Shown here piece by piece: positions 23,629-31,623 of a DNA stretch of 58,863 bases. Within the stretch, counting starts at the first letter, position 1; every line of letters starts with the position of its first letter. Both the position numbers and the translations under genes were made by a program. Origin of the DNA: Yinghuangia elevatio. GTDB taxonomy: Bacteria > Actinomycetota > Actinomycetes > Streptomycetales > Streptomycetaceae. The notes under the pieces are model-generated. The model was not told the origin of the DNA, made no database searches, and saw only the letters and a list, made by a program, of their open reading frames with translations. The DNA is taken from assembly GCF_040649515.1 (NCBI RefSeq), contig NZ_JBEZFP010000045.1:1-58863 (forward strand). Direction: 5' to 3'.

Positions 23629-23772
23629 GACAATGACGCACTTGGAGATGACCACGTCCACGCTTGCATCCGGGGGCGGGATGTACTTGATCCGGCCCTG
23701 GAGGAACTCGACGTTGTCGACGCCCACTTCGGCGGCGTGCCTGCGGGCCAGGTCGAGCATCTCTCTGCCATG
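23629..23772 (-). pseudogene. arsM: Antisense relic of arsenite methyltransferase ArsM
   Basis: On the minus strand a frame of about 48 codons reads REMLDLARRHAAEVGVDNVE, then FLQGRIKYIPPPDASVDVVI and SKCVIV. This is the SAM-binding middle of ArsM, where family members have E-M-x-x-L-A-R, then I-x-x-I-P-x-P-D, then V-x-S-N-C-V-I. Nothing before or after it matches ArsM, and both neighbouring genes run the other way. It is therefore a fragment left between arsR and arsN by deletion and rearrangement. The family match is by motif only. Confidence 0.7.
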
Positions 23773-23815
23773 GCCTGACTGCGGTCAGCGTCCGCGCCCA
23801 GCGGCCGGAGGAGAG

Positions 23816-24334
23816 GTGACCGCCTCCACCTCCCCGACCGCTACGACCGTCACCGTCGCCGCAATGTGCCCTGAACACGCCGACCAGGTCCTCGAGATCT
23901 ACCAGGCGGGCATCGACACCGGGGACGCCACCTTCGAGACCGACGCTCCGCCCTGGGCCGCCTTCGACGCCGCCCGGCTCCCCGCCCACCGGCACGTCGC
24001 CCTCGACACCTCCGGCCGCGTCCTGGGATGGGTCGCCGCATCGCCCGTCTCCGAGCGCTGCGCATACGCCGGCGTCGTCGACCATTCCGTCTACGTCTCT
24101 CCTGACGCCCAGGGCCGCGGCGTCGGCCGTGCCCTCCTCGATGCGCTCATCGCCTCCACCGAGGCCGCCGGCATCTGGACGATCCAATCGGGTGTCTTCC
24201 CCGAGAACACTGCCAGCCTCGCCCTCCACGCACGTGCGGGATTCCGCGTCGTCGGCGTCCGCGAACGCCTCGGGTGTCGTGGCGGCGTATGGCGGGACGT
24301 CGTCCTGGTCGAACGCCGCTCCGCCGCCTTGTGA
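23816..24334 (+). CDS. arsN: GNAT acetyltransferase of the ArsN/phosphinothricin type
   Basis: A 172-residue acetyltransferase. Its text EHADQVLEIYQAGIDTGDAT, then FETDAPPWAAFDAARL and SVYVSPDAQGRGVGRALLDA (the acetyl-CoA loop), then IWTIQSGVFPENTASLALHA and RAGFRVVGVRERLG, is the PAT/ArsN1 pattern. ArsN1 enzymes inactivate arsinothricin, and PAT relatives inactivate phosphinothricin, by acetylating the amino group. Placement inside an ars cluster favours ArsN. The GTG at 23816 has GGAGGA just upstream. It is the last gene of the ars cluster. The choice between arsinothricin and phosphinothricin as substrate rests on context. Confidence 0.85.
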   Translation: MTASTSPTATTVTVAAMCPEHADQVLEIYQAGIDTGDATFETDAPPWAAFDAARLPAHRHVALDTSGRVLGWVAASPVSERCAYAGVVDHSVYVSPDAQGRGVGRALLDALIASTEAAGIWTIQSGVFPENTASLALHARAGFRVVGVRERLGCRGGVWRDVVLVERRSAAL

Positions 24335-24351
24335 CCCGAAACCTGTTCGGG
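24335..24351 (+). terminator. Small hairpin after arsN
   Basis: CCCGAA and TTCGGG form a perfect six-base stem around a five-base loop, starting directly after the stop codon. It is not followed by a T-run, so it is a weak terminator candidate at the end of the ars cluster. Confidence 0.3.
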
Positions 24352-24498
24352 GGAAGCCGGGTTCGCCGGGGATCGGTCTCGAACCGCCGTACGCGCGGCC
24401 TCCCGGACGCAACCTCGGACCCAAGGTGTCGCGGCAGTTCCCGGTCCTGGCCCCAGCGACCGCGACGCGTACCGGGCACAAAGGCCCGCCCGCGCCGC

Positions 24499-26646
24499 TC
24501 ACCCCCGCGCCGCCGAACCCGAACCCGCCCCCGGCGAGCCGGCCGCGACCACCAGCGTGCCGTCCGTACGCAGCCCGGCGACGACCGTCCGGCCGCCGGC
24601 GTCCGTGGCGACCGCCGGGCCGACCACCACCGGCCCCGGAAGTGCCGGAAGTGCCGCCGCGGACACCGCACTTGACGGCGCCGCCGTCTGCACCGCCCCG
24701 TGGCAGGTACGGGCCGCCACCACGGGACCGGCCACCCCGCCGCCGTCCGCGGCCACCGCCCCGAACCCGGCCGGGTCCGCATCCGTCCCCGCGGTGGCCG
24801 GCAGCACGAACGGCTCCTCCCACCCCGCGCCCGGCGCGTGCTGGCGCACCACGACGACGCGCCCCGACCCTGCCTCCCGGTGCACCACCAGCAGGCGCCC
24901 TTCCGCGTCCCGCGCCACCGCGGGCGGCCCCACCGGCCGGTCGGCGGGCAGTTCGGCGTTGACGCGCACCGTCCCGTCGACGGCCTGGGACCAGCGGTGT
25001 ACGGAGTCCCGCCCGGTGCCGAACACTTCGACGTGCCCGTCGGCCGCGGTCACGGCGGCCAGCCCCTCGACGACATCGCCGCCGCCGAGCGCGGTCCACG
25101 GACCCCAGCCGCCGTCCTTGCCGGCCCCGCTCGCCGACATCACCCGCGTCGACACGCCCTTGCTGTGGTCGCGCACGAATACATGCAGCCGACCGTCGCC
25201 GCCCGCGGCCGCGACCGGCTCGCCCACCCCGCGTCCGTCGGCGGCGCCGGGCGGACCGCCCGTCGGATCGGGCGCGCCGAGCGAGGACCAGCCGCCGAGC
25301 GCACCGCCGGGAACGGTCTCCACGGCGCCCACGATGTCCTGCCGTTGCGGACGCCCTTTGCCGCCGGGCGCGATGCGCAGCGCGAAGACGTGCATGCGCC
25401 CGTCGGGGGTGCGTACCAGTGCGAGCCCCGGCGCGAGCACGCCCTCTCCGGGGCCCGCGAACATCTCGGGGCCGTGCCATTCGCCGCTGCCGGGCGCCGA
25501 CTCGCGCCACCGCGCGATGGCGCCGTCCACCACCGCCCAGGCGCTGAGCCGCCGGTCCGGTTCGGCGGCCAGCCAGAGGCCGCCCGCGGGATACCGGTAC
25601 GTGGTGCTGCGCGGCCACGGCCCGTCGAGCGCCCGCCCGCCGACCTTGCGGTCGCCGCAGCCCGCGGGGTCCTTGCAGTAGTTCTCGCCGTCCGCCCACC
25701 CGTAGATGTCCAGCGGCCCGCGCTTCGCGGCGAGCGCGCCGGGCCCGAGGTTGGCCGGCCAGCGTTCGTTGTAATAGCCGCGGTACGCCGTCACCGTCAC
25801 ATGCCGGCCACCGCCCGGGCCCGCGTACTCGCGCAGCGCCTCCCACGCGAACAGCGCGGCGGCGGTGTGGTCCTGGTGGTCCGAGTGGTCGCCGAAGTCG
25901 GTGCCCCGCGGATGCCGGGCGTCGTGCACCTGGTGGTCGGGGTCGGGGTCCATGGTGCGGATCAGGGTCGGCCGTACCGTGCGGAGCAGGTCGGCGAGCG
26001 ACGCGATCAGTTCGGCCCGGGTATAGGTGTACGGTCCGCCCGCCCGGCTGCCGTCCGGCACCAGGGTGCTCAGCTCCTTGCCGGAGCCGTCCCAGAGAGT
26101 GCGCAGCCGCGCCGTCCGGGACATGAACTTCTCCTGTTTGCTCGTGTTCAGGAAAAGCAGGCGCACGCGCGGGGCGGCCACCAGCGTGTCGAGTTCGGCC
26201 ACGGCCCCGCCCCGTAGACGCACGCTCTGCCGGTGCCATGGGGAGCTCCGGTCGCCGGTGGCCATGGCCGCGTGCGCGGCGCGTGCGCCGTTGTTGCGGG
26301 CGGCCGCGTACGCGTTCGGATCGCGACGTGCGCCGGGACCGTTGCGGCCGTCCGACTCGCCCGCCGTCAGATACACGGTGACGGAGCCCGCGCCGGAGGC
26401 GATGGTGCGCGCCACGTCCGGGTTCATGAAGTACAGGTCGTCGTCCTGGTGCGCGACGAACTGCACGGCGGTCCCGGCAGGCGGCGGCGCACTGCCCAAC
26501 TCGGCAAGCGGAACGACGTTCCGCGCCGCCTGTCGGGGATGCAGGTACGGGCGCACGGCCACGGCGGTCGCGGTCGCGACGAGCAGCGCGACGAGCACCG
26601 TGCCGACGAGGAAGCGCCGGGTACCGGGAGGCGGATTCACGAGCAC
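24499..26646 (-). CDS. PIG-L family deacetylase with C-terminal propeller-like repeats
   Basis: A 715-residue two-part protein. An N-terminal helix RRFLVGTVLVALLVATATAV anchors it, facing outward. The PIG-L (LmbE) domain spans roughly residues 45-330. Its zinc motif is VAHQDDDLYFMNPD (an AHQDDD form of AHPDDE), with TAGESDG, then GDHSDHQDHTAAALFAWEAL providing further His ligands. From about 370 to 700 come repeated units with W-x-x-x-x-x-x-G-G-G patterns and blades such as GGWGPWTALGGGD, resembling a sugar-binding beta-propeller. It would remove acetyl groups from GlcNAc-type substrates outside the cell. The GTG at 26646 is used; another lies two codons later. It lies just downstream of the second polysaccharide module. 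Confidence 0.85.
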   Translation of the reverse strand: MLVNPPPGTRRFLVGTVLVALLVATATAVAVRPYLHPRQAARNVVPLAELGSAPPPAGTAVQFVAHQDDDLYFMNPDVARTIASGAGSVTVYLTAGESDGRNGPGARRDPNAYAAARNNGARAAHAAMATGDRSSPWHRQSVRLRGGAVAELDTLVAAPRVRLLFLNTSKQEKFMSRTARLRTLWDGSGKELSTLVPDGSRAGGPYTYTRAELIASLADLLRTVRPTLIRTMDPDPDHQVHDARHPRGTDFGDHSDHQDHTAAALFAWEALREYAGPGGGRHVTVTAYRGYYNERWPANLGPGALAAKRGPLDIYGWADGENYCKDPAGCGDRKVGGRALDGPWPRSTTYRYPAGGLWLAAEPDRRLSAWAVVDGAIARWRESAPGSGEWHGPEMFAGPGEGVLAPGLALVRTPDGRMHVFALRIAPGGKGRPQRQDIVGAVETVPGGALGGWSSLGAPDPTGGPPGAADGRGVGEPVAAAGGDGRLHVFVRDHSKGVSTRVMSASGAGKDGGWGPWTALGGGDVVEGLAAVTAADGHVEVFGTGRDSVHRWSQAVDGTVRVNAELPADRPVGPPAVARDAEGRLLVVHREAGSGRVVVVRQHAPGAGWEEPFVLPATAGTDADPAGFGAVAADGGGVAGPVVAARTCHGAVQTAAPSSAVSAAALPALPGPVVVGPAVATDAGGRTVVAGLRTDGTLVVAAGSPGAGSGSAARG

Positions 26647-26853
26647 GATTGTCGCGTGTCGCCACCCACCCCCGTGGCGCCCCCACCGCGTCGGCAGGCG
26701 AGCCCCCGCCCCACGGCGCCACCGCCTCCCGCGCAGCCCGCGATGGACGCCTGCACCACGATCTGGACCCGCGCCGCCTGAGCCGGTGCCGACCCCATCC
26801 CCGGCGGCCCGACCCGTCACCGCCCCAGGCGAACGCCGCGGCTGCGCATGCGT

Positions 26854-26890
26854 CGGGGCGGGGTGCGTAGCTCGCTCGCACCCCGCCCCG
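26854..26890. terminator. Strong hairpin terminator between the wall protein and PIG-L genes
   Basis: CGGGGCGGGGTGCG at 26854-26867 pairs perfectly with CGCACCCCGCCCCG at 26877-26890 across a nine-base loop (14 pairs). It lies just past the stop of the leftward LAQTG wall protein, so it should end that transcript. Confidence 0.75.
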
Positions 26891-26908
26891 AAGTCACGCT
26901 TGCCGGTG

Positions 26909-27676
26909 TCAGGCCGCGTGATTGCCGCCGAGCCGGCGGCGCAGCAGGTAGCCCCCGCCGATCAAAGCGGCGGCGGCCGCGAGGATTCCGCCCACCGCGA
27001 CGGCACCGGTCTGCGCGAGCGAACCGCCGTCACCGTCGGTCGTCGCGGGGGTCGAGGGCACCGGCGCCGCCGAGTCGGTCGTGGCCGGGCCCGGGGACGT
27101 CGGAGGCGCCTCGGTGCCGGGTGGCGTCGAGCTCGTGGTGGCCGGAGGCGGGGTCTTCGTACCCTCGGTCGGCGGCTTGCTCGTCGACGGTGTGGTGGGA
27201 GGCGCGGTGGTGACGGGGGGCTTGGTGGTGGGCGGGGCGGTCGTCGGCGGAGTGGTGGTCGGCGGCGTGCCGGGGCAGGCGTGCGACAGGTTGAACCACT
27301 TCACCTCGCCGCCCTTGACCTCGGCGACGGCAGAGGTCAGCGTGGCACCGACGGGCGAGGCCACGTACGCGTGCTTGTCGGTGGGCGCGTCGAACGACGT
27401 GACGACCTGCTCGCCGCCGGGCTGGAAGGTCACGGTCAGCTTGACGAAGACCGTGCCGTTCGTCGGCAGGACGAAGTGCCAGCCGTCTTTGTCCGCCGGA
27501 ATGCCAGGACACTCGCCCGGCTTCACTCCGTCGTCCGTGGCCTTGATCGGGAGCGGCTGGTGCAGGGGCACGGTGTACGTGTCGCCGGCGGCAAGTGCCG
27601 GGGCGGCGGTGGCCAACACCGCGGCGGGCACCGCGAGGACGGCGGTGAAGCGCGCGGCTGTCGAGTGGAAAGACAC
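26909..27676 (-). CDS. LAXTG wall-anchored protein with Pro/Thr-rich stalk
   Basis: A 255-residue surface protein. A signal peptide (RFTAVLAVPAAVLATAAPAL, cleaved near ALA-AGD) is followed by a domain of about 110 residues (YTVPLHQPLPIKATDDGVKP through EVKGGEVKWFNLSHACPG) that carries a Cys pair. A stalk of about 75 residues of Pro and Thr (PPTTTPPTTAPPTTKP and similar) follows. The end is a complete sorting signal: SLAQTG, a helix AVAVGGILAAAAALIGGGYL and the basic tail LRRRLGG. The GTG at 27676 has AGAGGT upstream. LAQTG is a class E sortase motif. It lies between the CE4-GT2 synthase and the PIG-L gene and may hold the polymer or its enzymes at the wall. Confidence 0.88.
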   Translation of the reverse strand: MSFHSTAARFTAVLAVPAAVLATAAPALAAGDTYTVPLHQPLPIKATDDGVKPGECPGIPADKDGWHFVLPTNGTVFVKLTVTFQPGGEQVVTSFDAPTDKHAYVASPVGATLTSAVAEVKGGEVKWFNLSHACPGTPPTTTPPTTAPPTTKPPVTTAPPTTPSTSKPPTEGTKTPPPATTSSTPPGTEAPPTSPGPATTDSAAPVPSTPATTDGDGGSLAQTGAVAVGGILAAAAALIGGGYLLRRRLGGNHAA

Positions 27677-27971
27677 GAAAGGCACCTCTGGTCGGGACGG
27701 GTGGCGGCCCATACTGGTGAGGTCTCGGTCCGGGCGCAGGAGGCCGTGCCGACGCGAGCGCGCTGCGTGGTGCGCGCGGGCGGCGACAGGTCTGCGGCTC
27801 GGGGGTCGAGGGCCCTCGGTGGAGGGCAGCCAAGATTGTCCGCCGCGAGATCACCGCGTCAAGCATGGTTTCGCCACTTCAGGCACGGTATTCCGATTTG
27901 CGGGCTATCGGCGCTGTAACGATTACGCCCAACGAAATCGTCCCGGAACGCTCCCTCACGGCTCGCCGAGT

Positions 27972-30110
27972 TCAGCCCGGCGGTTGCTGCGCGGTGGCGA
28001 GTTGGTCGGTGGCGGACCCCGTGCGGTGCATCCGGTGCCATCGCAGCCGGCTGCCGAGAACGGCGGTGACCACCGACTGGATGACGACGAGATACATCAA
28101 CTGCCGGTAGACGAACTGCTGCAGCGGCAGCGTCCAGATCGGACCGAGCTTTTCCCTGTCGAGGCGCAGCGCGTACACCGCGGTGAGCACCTGCGCGAGC
28201 AGGAACGCGGTCCAGATGTACAGCGTGCGCCAGGGGTCGAGGAAAGCGATTCCGTACAGCGCGAACACGTCGACGACGGGGGCCAAGAGCGGGAGCAGCA
28301 CCTGGAAGAGGAACAGGTACGGCAGGCCGCGGCGGCCGAGGTGACCGGCGGGACCGCGTTCGAGCACGGCGCGCCGGTGCTTCCACATGGCCTGCAGGGT
28401 GCCGTAGCACCAGCGGTAGCGCTGGCGCCAGAGCTGCCGGAGCGACTCGGGGGCCTCGGTCCAGGCGAGCGCGGTCTCCTCGTAGACCACACGCCAGCCG
28501 GTCCGGCACAGGGCCATCGTCAGGTCGGTGTCCTCGGCGAGGGTGTCCTCGCTGACGCCGCCGACACCGGTCAGAGCAGTGCGGCGGAATCCGCCGATGG
28601 CGCCGGGCACGGTCGGCATGCACTGCAGAACGTCGAACATGCGCCGGTCGAGGTTGAACCCGATCACGTACTCGAGGTGCTGCCAACGTCCCAGGATGCG
28701 GCGGCGGTTGCCGACCTTCGTGTTGCCGCTGACCGCACCGACCGCCGGATCGGCGAAGGGTTGGACGAGGCGGTGCACCGCGTCGGGCTCGAAGACGGTG
28801 TCGCCGTCGATCATCACGATCAGTTCGTGGCGGGCGCGGGCGATGCCGACGTTGAGTGCGGACGCCTTGCCGCCGTTGGGCTTGCGGATCACCACAACGC
28901 CGGGAAGGCCCAGAGCCGCCACGATGTCGGCGGTGCCGTCGTCGGAGCCGTCGTCGACGACGAGGATCTCCACGTCCGGATGCGTGGAGGCAACCAGAGA
29001 CCGCACGGTCGCCTCGATGCCGGCCGCCTCGTTGTACGCGGGGACGATCACCGAGACCGGGTCCCAGACCTCCGGAAGCCGGTTGCGCCGCCGCTTGGCG
29101 CGGCGGACCCGGCGCACGTGCACCCGGGCCAGGACGACCAGGACCAGCAGCCGCAACACGGTCAGCGCACCGGCGACGGTGAGCACCCATGCCATGGCCA
29201 CCGTGAACTGGTGCGCTCCGCGCTGCGCCCAGATCAGGGCGATGCCGCTGACCTTGGCACGGCCGGCCGCCTGTGGCTCGGGCGGCAGGCCGAGTCCCGC
29301 GGAGATGGTGGTGAACCGGTAGCCCTGGCCTTCCAGGTTCGCCAGGAGCAGGTCCAGCCCCTCCACGGTCTGGGCGCGGTCGCCACCGCCGTCGTGGAAC
29401 ATGATCACCGCACCGCGCCCGTCCCGCGGGGTCGCGGCCGCGGCGATGGCGTCGGCGCCCGGTCGGGTCCAGTCCTTGGAGTCCAGGTCGGTGGCCACGG
29501 TGAGGTAGCCGTCCTGCCCCGCCCGGCGGACCGCCTCCCACGTACCGCCGCACAGTGCCGCGGGAACCGAGGAGTACGGCGGGCGCAGCAACCGGACTTG
29601 GACGCCTGCCGCGCCCGCGAGGACATTGCGGGTGAGGGACAGTTCCAGGTCGGCGCGCCACGGAGGCACGTCGCCGAGTGCCGCGTGGGTGTAGGTGTGG
29701 GAGCCGATCTCGTGGCCCGCGTCGCGGACATCGCGCACCACGTCAGGGTGCGCCGCGGCGTCCGCGCCGACCATGAAGAACGTCCCCTTGGCCCCGTGCC
29801 GTGCCAGGACCTCCAGGACGCGGGGCGTCCAGGTCGGATCCGGGCCGTCGTCGAAGGTGAGCGCGACCGTCTTGGCCGGAAGTGCGGCCGATTCGGTGCG
29901 TTCGCCGTCGATACGTATTACCGGGCCGCCCGCGCGGACTGTGTCCGGAGCGGGAACACACGATGCACTCTCGGCACTGGTCCCCGAACGGCCCACCGCA
30001 TGACGGGTGAAGCCCTCCAGCAACAGAGCGCACGCCACCACGAGAAGGACGAAGGCCAGCAGAACCCAGTGAGCACGGGCCTCGCGGCGCCGCGCCCGAC
30101 GCCCGGCCAC
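27972..30110 (-). CDS. Fused polysaccharide deacetylase-glycosyltransferase (CE4-GT2)
   Basis: A 712-residue membrane protein that joins two enzymes. After a membrane helix (14-31) the NodB domain covers about 80-275, with TFDDGPD (85-91), SHTYTH (137-142), RPPYS (176-180) and FHDGG (238-242). A second helix (about 303-328) crosses the membrane, then the GT2 domain starts VSVIVPAYNE (352-361). It continues with VVDDGSDDG, MIDGDT (433-438), EDTDL (526-530) and the processive motif QRYRW (563-567). Two or more helices follow. It would make a polymer in the cytoplasm and deacetylate it outside. The GTG start at 30110 follows the stop of the upstream gene directly. Confidence 0.92.
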   Translation of the reverse strand: MAGRRARRREARAHWVLLAFVLLVVACALLLEGFTRHAVGRSGTSAESASCVPAPDTVRAGGPVIRIDGERTESAALPAKTVALTFDDGPDPTWTPRVLEVLARHGAKGTFFMVGADAAAHPDVVRDVRDAGHEIGSHTYTHAALGDVPPWRADLELSLTRNVLAGAAGVQVRLLRPPYSSVPAALCGGTWEAVRRAGQDGYLTVATDLDSKDWTRPGADAIAAAATPRDGRGAVIMFHDGGGDRAQTVEGLDLLLANLEGQGYRFTTISAGLGLPPEPQAAGRAKVSGIALIWAQRGAHQFTVAMAWVLTVAGALTVLRLLVLVVLARVHVRRVRRAKRRRNRLPEVWDPVSVIVPAYNEAAGIEATVRSLVASTHPDVEILVVDDGSDDGTADIVAALGLPGVVVIRKPNGGKASALNVGIARARHELIVMIDGDTVFEPDAVHRLVQPFADPAVGAVSGNTKVGNRRRILGRWQHLEYVIGFNLDRRMFDVLQCMPTVPGAIGGFRRTALTGVGGVSEDTLAEDTDLTMALCRTGWRVVYEETALAWTEAPESLRQLWRQRYRWCYGTLQAMWKHRRAVLERGPAGHLGRRGLPYLFLFQVLLPLLAPVVDVFALYGIAFLDPWRTLYIWTAFLLAQVLTAVYALRLDREKLGPIWTLPLQQFVYRQLMYLVVIQSVVTAVLGSRLRWHRMHRTGSATDQLATAQQPPG

Positions 30111-30647
30111 TCAGTTCCCGCCGGGCTTGTTGCTGTTCGCCGCGCTCGGACGGCGGGTCTGCCCCGGCGGAGCCGACGGGGCGTTGCCCGGCTTCGTCGT
30201 CGCGGTCGCAGGGGTGGGGCCGACGGAGGTTGACGCGTCTGCCGAGGGCGCGGCGGGAGTCGTCACGGGACCGCCGGCTGCTGTCGTCACGGGGCTCGTG
30301 GGGACGGTCGCCTGGCCGCCCGGTGCGGTGACCGGGACCACGGGGGAACGCCCGGCGCCTGCCGAGGGTTTGCCGGTCGCTCCCCCGGGCCCGCGCGTGG
30401 CACCCGGGGACGAAGGCTGCTCGTCCTTCCCCGAACCACTTTCCGTACCGCCGCTGTTGCCCTTGTCCTTGGCCGGTTCCTCGGCGACCCAAGGGGGCGT
30501 CCCGATCGGCGACGACGCGACCACGCCGGTGGCCAGCATTCCCAGGTAGCCCACCAGGGGTATGCAGGCACCGAGGGCGACGCGACGCGTCCACCGCTTC
30601 CGCCGACCCGTCTCGTCGACGAAAATCTGATCATCCGCTGACCCCAT
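30111..30647 (-). CDS. Membrane-anchored Pro/Thr/Gly-rich hypothetical protein
   Basis: A 178-residue protein. An N-terminal cytoplasmic stretch SADDQIFVDETGRRKRWTRR leads to one helix (VALGACIPLVGYLGMLATGV, about 22-41). The rest, to residue 178, is a low-complexity Pro/Thr/Gly/Ser/Ala tail that is probably outside the membrane. No catalytic motif is visible. Its stop codon touches the GTG of the CE4-GT2 gene, so it should be co-translated and may be a scaffold for that synthase. The ATG at 30647 fits; its 5' end overlaps the end of the PQQ-like gene by 17 bases. Confidence 0.7.
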   Translation of the reverse strand: MGSADDQIFVDETGRRKRWTRRVALGACIPLVGYLGMLATGVVASSPIGTPPWVAEEPAKDKGNSGGTESGSGKDEQPSSPGATRGPGGATGKPSAGAGRSPVVPVTAPGGQATVPTSPVTTAAGGPVTTPAAPSADASTSVGPTPATATTKPGNAPSAPPGQTRRPSAANSNKPGGN

Positions 30648-31380
30648 GGCGCCGCAGTTTAACCACCTTGGGCAACCCCACCACCCCAACCGGGCAGCCT
30701 TTTGCCGGGCGCGCTCCACCGCTTCCACAGGCATGCCCGGCAGATGCCGACTTCCGCGGAGCAGGCAGCCGCAGGAGCACCCGAGATTGCAGCCCACCCT
30801 CGCAACTCACGTAGACGGCACCTCCGGCGAAGCGCGGCGGGGCGGTGACATGGCGGTCGACGGCCATCCGCCACAGTTCGCGTCCGGTTGCCGGATCGCA
30901 GGCACTCACCGAACCTGCCCCCGTTCCGACATAGATGGCCCCGTTCGCGCAGGTCGCATGATGGAACCCCCCTTCGGGCGCGGGTTGCCTGCGCCACCGC
31001 ACCGTCCCGGTGTCCGCGTCCAGAGCCATGAGATCCCCGCCGGTCACGAACACCGTCCGATCGACGACCACCGGTGTGCAGTCCGCGATGTCGGCGGTCG
31101 GCTGTTCCCATACGACGTCCCCCGTCGCAGGGTCCAGTGCCGATATACCCGCGCCCCCCACGTAGATCCTGCCGTGTGCGAACGCGGGGCTGACGGCCGC
31201 GGTTCCATAGCTGTCGAACGTCCAACGCACCGCCCCTTGGCGCAACTCCACAGGAGACCTCCCCGCCGATACCGGCTCGCGCCGCGCAGTTCCTCTGCCA
31301 CATGCCACCGCCGACGCGCCGCCGGTCGCAAGGATGCCCAGCAACACCCGCCGCCGCGAAGGCCCCGGGACGGCCGCCAC
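30631..31380 (-). CDS. PQQ-repeat (outer-membrane-type propeller) Tat lipoprotein, apparently truncated
   Basis: A 249-residue protein. The N-terminus SRRRVLLGILATGG followed by ASAVAC is a twin-arginine signal ending in a lipobox Cys. PQQ-like blades follow: GRIYVGGAGISALDPATGDV, FVTGGDLMALDADTGTVRWR and AIYVGTGAGSVSACDPATGR. A fourth, VYVSCEGG, starts but is not completed, and the last 55 residues are basic and unlike the family. Full propellers of this kind have seven or eight blades, so it looks like a decayed or cut gene. It overlaps the next gene by 17 bases. The function was probably binding or scaffolding at the cell surface. Confidence 0.65.
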   Translation of the reverse strand: MAAVPGPSRRRVLLGILATGGASAVACGRGTARREPVSAGRSPVELRQGAVRWTFDSYGTAAVSPAFAHGRIYVGGAGISALDPATGDVVWEQPTADIADCTPVVVDRTVFVTGGDLMALDADTGTVRWRRQPAPEGGFHHATCANGAIYVGTGAGSVSACDPATGRELWRMAVDRHVTAPPRFAGGAVYVSCEGGLQSRVLLRLPAPRKSASAGHACGSGGARPAKGCPVGVVGLPKVVKLRRHGVSG

Positions 31381-31623
31381 GGTACCGCCCGGTGGTTCGT
31401 GGTGATCTCAATGTCGGGAGAGCCCGGCACCGGCAACGAGTTCGCGGCACCTCACGACGGTGAACGCGGTGGTGCCGCAGCCGGTGGCTCGAGGTCGCAC
31501 ACCGTGTGTGAGGTGCGGCCCACAGCCGAACACGCGGCGTTTGAGGGATTCCCTGGCATCGGTGCCGTGCTTTCGCTGGTAGCGTCGCGACGCTTCCGGG
31601 AATGCGTACGAGGGGTTCGAACC

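Noticed and set aside
23564..26881. 1105-codon minus-strand frame overlapping the PIG-L gene
   Set aside because: A different frame of the same strand encodes the PIG-L protein with zinc motifs; this longer frame has none.
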